From assembly GCA_947177375.1 (NCBI GenBank), contig CAMWUF010000077.1:1-5939 (forward strand): a DNA stretch of 5,939 bases, written 5' to 3'. Shown one piece after another: positions 1-5,398 of this stretch. The position numbers were made by a program, and so were the translations under genes. Source of the DNA: an uncultured Ruminococcus sp. (GTDB lineage Bacteria; Bacillota; Clostridia; Oscillospirales; Ruminococcaceae). Below the pieces are notes generated by a model. That model was not told the origin of the DNA, did no database searches, and saw only the letters and a program-made list of their open reading frames with translations. Position 1 is the first letter of the stretch. Each line of letters begins with the position of its first letter.

Positions 1-942
1 AATGGTACTGTTTGTGCATTGGAAGGCAATTTTGATGATTGTCAGAACGGCGTGAAGAAAATTTTTACAGATAATGCTGTCAAAGAAAAACTTGCGAATG
101 CTGGCAAAATGTTTTCTTCTGCAAATTCTATCAATTGGGGCAGACTTGCACCACAGATTGTATATTATGTTTCCGCTTATGCCGAAATGGCAAAAAGAGG
201 CGATATTAATTTTGGTGATGTGATTAATGTCGTTGTGCCAACTGGTAATTTTGGTAATATTCTTGCTGCATATTATGCAAAAAACATGGGTGTACCAATT
301 GGAAAATTAATCTGTGCGTCTAATATTAATAAAGTTCTGACTGATTTTATTGAAACTGGTGTTTATGACAGAAATCGTGATTTTTATGCGACTTGTTCAC
401 CGTCTATGGATATTTTAATTTCTAGTAATCTGGAAAGATTATTATATATTCTTACAGATGGTGATGATAAGCAAATTCGTGAATGGTTTGGCAAATTGTC
501 TACAGAAGGCAAATATGAAGTTTCTGAATCTGTAAAAGAAAAATTACAACAAGATTTTGTCGGCGGTTTCTGTGATGATGCTGAGACGAAAAAAACAATT
601 CATGATTTTAAAGAAAAATATGATTATACTTGTGATACACATACAGCTGTTGCTGTAAAAGTATATCAGGATTATATTGCACAAACAGGCGATAAGACTA
701 AAACTTTAATTGCATCTACAGCAAGTCCTTATAAATTCAGTGCAAGTGTTCTTGAGGCTATTGAAAATGCAGAATCTAATGCAGATGAATATGCACAAGT
801 TGCACATCTGGCTGAAATTTCTGGTTTGCCTGTGCCACAGTCTTTGGCAGATTTGCAAAATAAAGCTGTTAGATTTTCTGAAGTCATTCAAAAAGAAGAT
901 ATGGAAGATTATGTGCTGAAAAAATTAAATATTATCGAATAA
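1..942 (+). CDS. thrC: Threonine synthase, 3' part (N-terminus outside window)
   Basis: This pyridoxal-phosphate (PLP) enzyme converts O-phosphohomoserine to threonine and phosphate, the last step of threonine synthesis, in the cytoplasm. The frame is open from base 1 (first residues NGTVCALEGNFDDCQNGVKK), so the gene begins upstream; the TTG at 19 is not a real start. The fragment has 313 residues. It shows the family's EGNFDD segment near the beginning, a PTGNFGN glycine-rich loop at 238-258 that in this fold-type II family holds the PLP phosphate, the SPSMDI stretch near 400-417, and a C-terminal DTHTAVA...STASPYKFS region. The PLP-binding lysine normally lies further upstream and cannot be checked. 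The family is usually about 430-500 residues, so about a third is missing. The frame is intact to a TAA stop. The next gene follows after 12 bases, suggesting co-transcription. Confidence 0.95.
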   Translation, partial: NGTVCALEGNFDDCQNGVKKIFTDNAVKEKLANAGKMFSSANSINWGRLAPQIVYYVSAYAEMAKRGDINFGDVINVVVPTGNFGNILAAYYAKNMGVPIGKLICASNINKVLTDFIETGVYDRNRDFYATCSPSMDILISSNLERLLYILTDGDDKQIREWFGKLSTEGKYEVSESVKEKLQQDFVGGFCDDAETKKTIHDFKEKYDYTCDTHTAVAVKVYQDYIAQTGDKTKTLIASTASPYKFSASVLEAIENAESNADEYAQVAHLAEISGLPVPQSLADLQNKAVRFSEVIQKEDMEDYVLKKLNIIE

Positions 943-954
943 TAAATTAAATTT

Positions 955-1680
955 ATGAGTTTATTTGTGATGGGGGATACCCATTTAGCATTAGGTGTGC
1001 CTGAAAAATCTATGGAAATATTCGATGGTTGGCAAAATTATCAGTCCCGCATTGCTGAAAATTGGCAAAGAATTATTAAACCAGATGATATGATTGTACT
1101 TGCAGGCGATATTTCTTGGGGCATGAATTTAGAACAAGCAAAACCAGATTTTGCATTTTTAAATCATTTGGCAGGAGAGAAAATTATTTTAAAAGGCAAT
1201 CATGATTATTGGTGGGGGTCTATGAAAAAAATGACAGATTTTTTTCAGGAAAATAATTTTAATACACTGCATATTTTGCATAATAATTGCTATGCTTATG
1301 AGAATATTGCGATTTGCGGCACTCGGGGTTGGGTAAATATTCCTAATGAAGTTAGTATATTTGAAAAATCACCAGAACAGAATATTTCTAATCATAAAAA
1401 AATTCTTGCAAGAGAACAACAAAGATTGCGTGTATCTTTGCAGGAAGCTGTGGAAAAAAATCTTAAACCAATTGTATTTTTGCATTATCCGCCTGTTTAC
1501 TGGGGAAATGCGAATCAATTAATGCTGGAAGTATTACATGATTTTCATGTAACAGATTGTTATTATGGTCACTTGCATGGAAGAACACATGCCAGAGCGA
1601 CCAAAGGTTATGAAGATGGTATTTGTTATCATTTAATTTCAGGTGATTATTTACAGTTTATTCCGGAAAAAGTGATATAA
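955..1680 (+). CDS. Calcineurin-like metallophosphoesterase
   Basis: A 241-residue cytoplasmic protein with the full two-metal phosphoesterase motif set: GDTH at 7-10 (Asp8, His10), GDIS at 51-54 (Asp52), GNHDYWW at 81-87 (Asn82, His83), LHYPP with His177, and GHLHG at 205-209 (His206, His208). Each is a known metal or phosphate ligand position in the calcineurin-like superfamily. The length and motif wording resemble the predicted phosphohydrolases of COG1768 (from memory, not searched). The substrate is unknown; phosphodiesters or phosphomonoesters are both possible. No signal peptide or membrane segment is visible. The ATG at 955 is chosen because GDTH begins only seven residues in and no earlier in-frame start exists after the thrC stop. 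There is no Shine-Dalgarno in the 12-base gap, so translation probably depends on coupling to thrC. A link to threonine metabolism is not implied; the pair may simply share a promoter. Confidence 0.88.
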   Translation: MSLFVMGDTHLALGVPEKSMEIFDGWQNYQSRIAENWQRIIKPDDMIVLAGDISWGMNLEQAKPDFAFLNHLAGEKIILKGNHDYWWGSMKKMTDFFQENNFNTLHILHNNCYAYENIAICGTRGWVNIPNEVSIFEKSPEQNISNHKKILAREQQRLRVSLQEAVEKNLKPIVFLHYPPVYWGNANQLMLEVLHDFHVTDCYYGHLHGRTHARATKGYEDGICYHLISGDYLQFIPEKVI

Positions 1681-1689
1681 TTTTGTCAG

Positions 1690-1713
1690 AATTTTAGAAC
1701 TCGTTCTAAAATT
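1690..1713. promoter_or_regulatory. Perfect palindrome upstream of the tig promoter (candidate operator)
   Basis: The arms AATTTTAGAAC (1690-1700) and GTTCTAAAATT (1703-1713) are exact reverse complements around a 2-base TC centre. No T-tract follows on either strand, so a terminator role is unlikely, although it begins 10 bases after the phosphoesterase stop. Its centre lies about 58 bases before the predicted tig transcription start, just upstream of the -35 box, a position more typical of an activator or distal operator. The spacing (GAAC-2-GTTC) does not fit the Gram-positive LexA box (GAAC-4-GTTC), and it is not a CIRCE or CtsR site. The binding protein is unknown. Confidence 0.5.
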
Positions 1714-1724
1714 ATAAAAAATGA

Positions 1725-1753
1725 TAGAAAAATTTTTCCAGATATGTTATAAT
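1725..1753 (+). promoter_or_regulatory. Sigma-A-type promoter for tig (extended -10)
   Basis: The -35 candidate TAGAAA (1725-1730) matches 4 of 6 consensus bases and is followed by a 17-base spacer and a perfect TATAAT (1748-1753). The bases TGT directly before the -10 give the TGn extended -10 element, which compensates for the weak -35. Transcription should start near 1760, giving a leader of about 44 bases. That leader begins with a small hairpin, TGCAG (1764-1768) pairing with CTGCA (1776-1780), and then carries the tig Shine-Dalgarno. Confidence 0.75.
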
Positions 1754-1803
1754 GTTTTGTATATGCAGAAGATTACTGCAAAAAGTTAGTTGGAGGAATA
1801 AAA

Positions 1804-3147
1804 ATGAGTTTAAAATCAACAACAAAAACAGATGTGAATACTGTTGAAATGGTGTTTGAAGTAACAGCTGAAGAATTTGAAAAGGCTGTGGAAGCTGCTT
1901 ATCAAAAGCAAAGAAAAAATATTTCTTTGCCAGGATTTCGTAAGGGAAAAGTAAGCCGTAAAATGGCAGAAGCCCGCATGGGTGAGGGTGTATTCTATGA
2001 AGAAGCATTAAATCAGATTATTAACACAGAATTGCCACAGGCTTTGATTGGTGCAGATTTTGAACTGGTCGACACACCACAGGTAAGTGCTGAGAAAGTC
2101 AGCAAAACAGAAGGTGCTGTATTCAAGGCAATTTGTATTACAAAACCTGATGTTGAAATTACAGATTATAAAGGCATTCAGGCTTCTAAAACTGTAAAAG
2201 AAGTAACAGATGCTGATGTAAATTCACAGGTAGAAATGCTTCGTCAGAGAAACGCAAGATTGGTTTCTATAGATGACAGACCTGCACAATTGGGTGATGA
2301 GGCGAATATTAATTTTGAAGGCTTTATTAATGATGAAGCTTTTGAAGGTGGTAAAGGTGAGAATTTCCCACTTCGTCTTGGCAGTGGTCAGTTTATCCCT
2401 GGTTTTGAAGACCAGATTGTTGGTAAAACAATTGGTGAAGAATTTGATGTCACTGTTACTTTCCCTGAAAATTATCAGATGGAAGAATATGCAGGCAAAG
2501 AAGCTGTTTTCAAGTGTAAATTAAATGGCATTACAGTGGAAGAACTGCCAGAAGCTGATGATGAATTTATTCAGGATTCTACAGAATTTGAAACACTGGA
2601 AGCTTTTAAAGAAGATGCCAGAAAAAATCTAGAGAATAATGCAGTTCGTGATGCAGAAATTGCTTTTGATAATGCGATTATGGATGCAATTATTGCAAAA
2701 GTAAATGTGCCAATTCCAAATTGTATGTATGAACATAGAATTGATGAATTAGTAAGAAATTTTGAACAAGTTCTTAGCCAACAGGGACTAAGCATTGATT
2801 TATATCTTCAGTATACTGGCATGGACATGAATGATTTCCGTGAAACAAATCGTGAACGTGCAATCAATGAAGTAAAATTGCGTTTGGCTTTGGAAAAAAT
2901 TGCAGTTCTGGAAAATATTCAGGTTTCTGATGAAGAAATTAATGCAGGTTTACAGCCAATTGCAGAAGCAAATCACATGTCAGTTGATGAAGTAAAACGT
3001 CGTCTGCCAATGGGTGAATATATTACAGATATGCGTGTCACAAAAGCTTTGGAACTTGTGAAAGCAAATGCAAATACAGAAGAAGTACAGGAAGAAGTAC
3101 AAGCTGAAGAAGCTCCTGCTGAGGAAGTACAAGCAACTGAAGAATAA
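1804..3147 (+). CDS. tig: Trigger factor, ribosome-associated chaperone / prolyl isomerase
   Basis: Trigger factor docks at the ribosome exit tunnel, shields nascent chains and can isomerise prolyl bonds. The 447 residues fall in the normal family range. The ribosome-binding domain spans about 1-115 and holds the signature GFRKGK at 44-49. The FKBP-type isomerase domain is at about 160-245 (GDEANINFEG, then GSGQFIPGFEDQIVG and FPENY). The helical arm and C-terminal substrate domain follow to about 420. The last 25 or so residues are a low-complexity acidic tail with repeated EEVQ units. The ATG at 1804 is supported by TGGAGGA (1791-1797), six bases upstream. The gene has its own promoter and ends in an intrinsic terminator, so it can be expressed independently of thrC and partly of clpP. 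All domains look intact. Confidence 0.97.
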   Translation: MSLKSTTKTDVNTVEMVFEVTAEEFEKAVEAAYQKQRKNISLPGFRKGKVSRKMAEARMGEGVFYEEALNQIINTELPQALIGADFELVDTPQVSAEKVSKTEGAVFKAICITKPDVEITDYKGIQASKTVKEVTDADVNSQVEMLRQRNARLVSIDDRPAQLGDEANINFEGFINDEAFEGGKGENFPLRLGSGQFIPGFEDQIVGKTIGEEFDVTVTFPENYQMEEYAGKEAVFKCKLNGITVEELPEADDEFIQDSTEFETLEAFKEDARKNLENNAVRDAEIAFDNAIMDAIIAKVNVPIPNCMYEHRIDELVRNFEQVLSQQGLSIDLYLQYTGMDMNDFRETNRERAINEVKLRLALEKIAVLENIQVSDEEINAGLQPIAEANHMSVDEVKRRLPMGEYITDMRVTKALELVKANANTEEVQEEVQAEEAPAEEVQATEE

Positions 3148-3165
3148 TTAATTCGCATAATCCGG

Positions 3166-3201
3166 CATGGGCGGGCATTATGTCCGCTCATGTTCTATTT
3201 T
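3166..3201 (+). terminator. Intrinsic terminator after tig
   Basis: An 11-bp stem pairs 3166-3176 (CATGGGCGGGC) with 3182-3192 (GTCCGCTCATG) around the loop ATTAT; two pairs are G-U. The RNA continues with the U-rich run TTCTATTTT. It is much more GC-rich than its surroundings. It lies 18 bases after the tig stop and ends only about 12 bases before the clpP Shine-Dalgarno. No convincing clpP promoter lies downstream, so partial read-through or a promoter overlapping the hairpin must supply clpP. CATAAT (3156-3161) is complementary to ATTATG (3177-3182), an alternative pairing that would disturb the loop side of the stem; its relevance is unknown. Confidence 0.8.
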
Positions 3202-3213
3202 AGAACTGTAAGA

Positions 3214-3219
3214 AAGGAT
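3214..3219 (+). promoter_or_regulatory. clpP ribosome binding site that decides the start
   Basis: AAGGAT sits 7 bases before the ATG at 3227, an ordinary spacing. The earlier in-frame ATG at 3218 overlaps this site and could not use it; the later ATGs at 3236 and 3248 are too far away. AGGA (3215-3218) could pair with TCCT (3223-3226) in a four-base-pair hairpin, probably too weak to matter. Confidence 0.65.
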
Positions 3220-3226
3220 GAATCCT

Positions 3227-3841
3227 ATGAATTTTATGAATACTTCTATGCCGTATGTTGTGGAGCAAACAAGCCGTGGAGACAGATCTTATGATATTTT
3301 TTCTCGTTTGTTGAATGACAGAATTATTATGCTTTGTGACCAAGTGACAGATACAACGGCTAGTTTAGTCGTTGCACAGTTGTTATATCTTGAAAGTCAA
3401 GATGTGGAAAAAGATATTTCGTTATATATTAATAGCCCTGGTGGGTCTATTACAGCAGGTATGGCAATTTATGATACAATGCAATATATTAAATGCGATG
3501 TGTCTACTATCTGCATGGGTATGGCGGCGTCTATGGGGGCATTTTTACTCACAGCTGGTGCAAAGGACAAACGTTTTGCTTTGCCAAACAGTGAAATTAT
3601 GATTCACCAACCGTTGATTTCAGGTGGCTTGTCTGGTCAATGTACAGATATTAAAATTCATTCTGACCATCTTGTGAGAACTCGCCAGAAAATGAATGAA
3701 ATGCTTGCAAAGCATACAGGACAGCCATTAGAAGTGATTGAACGTGATACAGAACGTGATAATTATATGACAGCAGAACAAGCACAAGCTTATGGTTTAA
3801 TTGATAAAGTGATTACAACAAGACCAGAAAATAAATCATAA
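3227..3841 (+). CDS. clpP: ATP-dependent Clp protease proteolytic subunit ClpP
   Basis: ClpP is the serine peptidase that forms a two-ring, fourteen-subunit chamber and degrades proteins fed by ClpX and related unfoldases. With the start at 3227 it has 204 residues, normal for the family. The catalytic triad is complete: Ser102 in MAASMGAF, His127 in MIHQPL and Asp178 in RDTERD. The oxyanion-forming SPGG is at 70-73. The N-terminal VVEQTSRGDRSYDIFSRLL matches the family's axial-pore region, and only a short propeptide-like leader precedes it. After MIHQPL the loop reads ISGGLSGQ, two residues longer than the GGxQGQ of E. coli or B. subtilis ClpP. An in-frame ATG at 3218 would add three residues but lies inside the Shine-Dalgarno. 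clpX, its partner, follows 105 bases later with no terminator between them, consistent with one operon. Confidence 0.96.
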   Translation: MNFMNTSMPYVVEQTSRGDRSYDIFSRLLNDRIIMLCDQVTDTTASLVVAQLLYLESQDVEKDISLYINSPGGSITAGMAIYDTMQYIKCDVSTICMGMAASMGAFLLTAGAKDKRFALPNSEIMIHQPLISGGLSGQCTDIKIHSDHLVRTRQKMNEMLAKHTGQPLEVIERDTERDNYMTAEQAQAYGLIDKVITTRPENKS

Positions 3842-3881
3842 ACAGTAAGCAGCAGTTAAATAAAATAAATCAAAAAAGAAA

Positions 3882-3891
3882 AGAGGAGGAG
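3882..3891 (+). promoter_or_regulatory. Strong Shine-Dalgarno stranded far upstream of clpX
   Basis: AGAGGAGGAG is a near-ideal ribosome binding site, but the clpX start codons lie 44-65 bases beyond it. The only start-like codon at normal distance is TTG at 3895, which opens a five-codon frame ending at 3912. The sequence right after it folds into a hairpin. If folded, that would bring this site to about 10 bases from the ATG at 3947. Confidence 0.6.
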
Positions 3892-3936
3892 CTGTTGCTG
3901 AAAAATAATTAATTTTTATTAATTTTCAGTAATAGT
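3891..3936 (+). promoter_or_regulatory. Long imperfect hairpin between the Shine-Dalgarno and clpX start
   Basis: GCTGTTGCTGAAA (3891-3903) pairs continuously with TTTCAGTAATAGT (3924-3936), 13 pairs including three G-U. Above a four-base bulge (AATA, 3904-3907), ATTAA (3908-3912) pairs with TTAAT (3919-3923), leaving a small T-rich loop. No T-tract follows, so it is not a terminator. It starts at the last base of the Shine-Dalgarno and ends inside the GTG at 3935. It may be a structured spacer or translational control element for clpX; this is inference from complementarity only. Confidence 0.5.
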
Positions 3937-3946
3937 GAATAGATTA

Positions 3947-5236
3947 ATGGGAGACATGTATTCTTATAATAAAATCTGTAATTTCTGTGGTAAGAGTGAG
4001 GCAGAAAGAATGAGTATGTTCTCATCAGGTGTTTATAATATCTGTGATGTATGTGTATGTGATTGTTATAATATGATTTTCGGTCCTGCAACACATCGTC
4101 AGCCAAAGCCAGAAGCAGAAAAACAGAAAGAAATTCAGGAAACCAAAGCAAATACTCCTTTTCAGCTTCTGAAACCTGTAGAAATCAAACAAGTTCTTGA
4201 CCAATATGTAGTTGGTCAGGACGATGCAAAAATTGCACTGTCTGTTTCTGTTTATAATCATTATAAGCGTATTATGAGTCAGGAAACAGATTCAGACGTA
4301 GAATTGCAAAAAAGCAATGTGCTGTTATTAGGCCCTACAGGTGTTGGAAAAACACTTTTAGCACAAACACTTGCAAAAATTCTTGCTGTGCCGTTTGCAA
4401 TTGCAGATGCAACTACAATTACAGAGGCTGGCTATGTTGGTGATGATGTTGAAAATGTTTTATTGCGTTTGATTCAGGCAGCAGATTTTGATATTGAAGC
4501 AGCCGAAAGAGGAATTATTTATATTGATGAAATTGATAAAATTGCAAGAAAATCTGAAAATACTTCTTTGACAAGAGATGTTTCTGGTGAAGGTGTTCAG
4601 CAGTCTTTATTAAAAATTATTGAAGGCACGGTTTCCGACGTTCCCCCTCAAGGTGGCAGAAAACATCCACAACAGGAATGTTTGCAGATTAACACAAAGA
4701 ATATTTTATTTATCTGCGGTGGTGCTTTTGATGGGTTGGAACAAATTATTATGAAACGTATACAACCATCAGGTTTGGGCTTTGGTGCAGAAGTTGTTTC
4801 TAAAAAGCAAGCAGAAGATAATATTTTTAAAAAGGCAATTCCACAGGATTTAGTTCGTTTTGGTATTGTACCAGAATTAGTGGGACGTTTGCCAATTATT
4901 ACGGCTCTGAATCAACTTGATGAAAAAGCTCTTGTTAGTATTTTAACAGAGCCAAAAAATGCTTTAATAAAGCAATATGTTAAGCTTTTTGGCTATGATA
5001 ATGCAGAACTTCTGGTAGAACAAGAGGCTTTGGAAGAAATCGCTAAAAAAGCAATTTCTCAGAAAACTGGTGCAAGAGGTCTGCGTGCTATTATGGAAGG
5101 CATTCTTATGAAGTCTATGTTCCATCTGCCAACTCATGCAGATATTGCTAAAATTATGATTAAAAAAGAATGTGTCACAGAAAATGCATCACCTGTACTG
5201 ACTGACAGGAATGGGCAGACTGTGCAATTATGGTAA
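3947..5236 (+). CDS. clpX: ATP-dependent Clp protease ATP-binding subunit ClpX
   Basis: ClpX is the AAA+ hexameric unfoldase that recognises substrates and threads them into ClpP. Numbered from the ATG at 3947 (429 residues), the N-terminal zinc domain has Cys11, Cys14, Cys33 and Cys36, with extra cysteines at 38 and 40. Then come Walker A GPTGVGKT (129-136), pore loop GYVG (162-165), Walker B IYIDE (Asp194, Glu195), the RKH loop (238-240), the ClpP-docking tripeptide LGF (277-279) in place of the commoner IGF, the arginine finger in VGRLP (Arg314) and sensor-2 GAR (Arg377). Everything needed for ClpXP function is present. The start is uncertain. GTG 3935 would add four residues, and ATG 3956 would remove three and has GGGAG only two bases before it. 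ATG 3947 is preferred because the upstream hairpin would place the strong Shine-Dalgarno at suitable distance. A terminator follows the stop within five bases. Confidence 0.95.
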   Translation: MGDMYSYNKICNFCGKSEAERMSMFSSGVYNICDVCVCDCYNMIFGPATHRQPKPEAEKQKEIQETKANTPFQLLKPVEIKQVLDQYVVGQDDAKIALSVSVYNHYKRIMSQETDSDVELQKSNVLLLGPTGVGKTLLAQTLAKILAVPFAIADATTITEAGYVGDDVENVLLRLIQAADFDIEAAERGIIYIDEIDKIARKSENTSLTRDVSGEGVQQSLLKIIEGTVSDVPPQGGRKHPQQECLQINTKNILFICGGAFDGLEQIIMKRIQPSGLGFGAEVVSKKQAEDNIFKKAIPQDLVRFGIVPELVGRLPIITALNQLDEKALVSILTEPKNALIKQYVKLFGYDNAELLVEQEALEEIAKKAISQKTGARGLRAIMEGILMKSMFHLPTHADIAKIMIKKECVTENASPVLTDRNGQTVQLW

Positions 5237-5241
5237 ATCAG

Positions 5242-5271
5242 AAAAGCCACACCCAATACGTGTGGCTTTTT
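5242..5271 (+). terminator. Intrinsic terminator after clpX
   Basis: AAAAGCCACAC (5242-5252) and GTGTGGCTTTT (5260-5270) are exact complements around a 7-base loop, giving a GC-rich seven-pair core followed by a run of five T. The stem's leading A-run means it could also work on the opposite strand. It separates the clpP-clpX unit from lon. Confidence 0.93.
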
Positions 5272-5297
5272 GCACCAATGCAATCAGAAATTACCGC

Positions 5298-5326
5298 TTG
5301 CAATTCGTCTGAAAATGTAGTATAAT
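5298..5326 (+). promoter_or_regulatory. Sigma-A-type promoter for lon
   Basis: TTGCAA (5298-5303, 4 of 6 consensus bases) is separated by 17 bases from a perfect TATAAT (5321-5326). It lies just after the clpX terminator and 72 bases before the lon start, so lon is probably an independent transcription unit. Transcription should start around 5332-5334. I see no CtsR or CIRCE operator overlapping it. Confidence 0.78.
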
Positions 5327-5333
5327 AAATAAA

Positions 5334-5379
5334 AGCATTTTTCTGTTTTAAATTATGATAGATGATATAGAAAAATGCT
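5334..5379 (+). promoter_or_regulatory. Stem-loop at the 5' end of the lon leader
   Basis: AGCATTTTTCT (5334-5344) and AGAAAAATGCT (5369-5379) are exact reverse complements, and two more pairs (one G-U) extend inward. The loop is about 20 bases and AT-rich. The stem starts at or next to the predicted transcription start and ends eight bases before the lon Shine-Dalgarno, so it fills most of the leader. It may stabilise the message or tune translation. No known riboswitch or RNA thermometer family is recognised. Confidence 0.5.
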
Positions 5380-5398
5380 GGAAATGTGAGGTCGAAGT

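Noticed and set aside
19..21. TTG as the start of the first gene
   Set aside because: The frame is open upstream to base 1 and encodes conserved threonine synthase residues there; the gene is cut by the window edge.
1690..1713. LexA (SOS) box or tig-upstream terminator
   Set aside because: The GAAC and GTTC half-sites are two bases apart rather than four, and no T-tract follows the palindrome on either strand.
1712..2008. Open frame on the - strand across the tig promoter and 5' end
   Set aside because: It is antisense to tig, low in complexity, has no recognisable domain or ribosome binding site, and overlaps a clear promoter and conserved gene.
3891..3936. Intrinsic terminator between clpP and clpX
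   Set aside because: The hairpin is AU-rich and is followed by GAATAGATTAATGG without a U-run, so it is unlikely to end transcription.
5237..5398. CtsR or HrcA (CIRCE) operator before lon
   Set aside because: I found neither GGTCAAA-type direct repeats nor TTAGCACTC/GAGTGCTAA arms here, nor before clpP or clpX.
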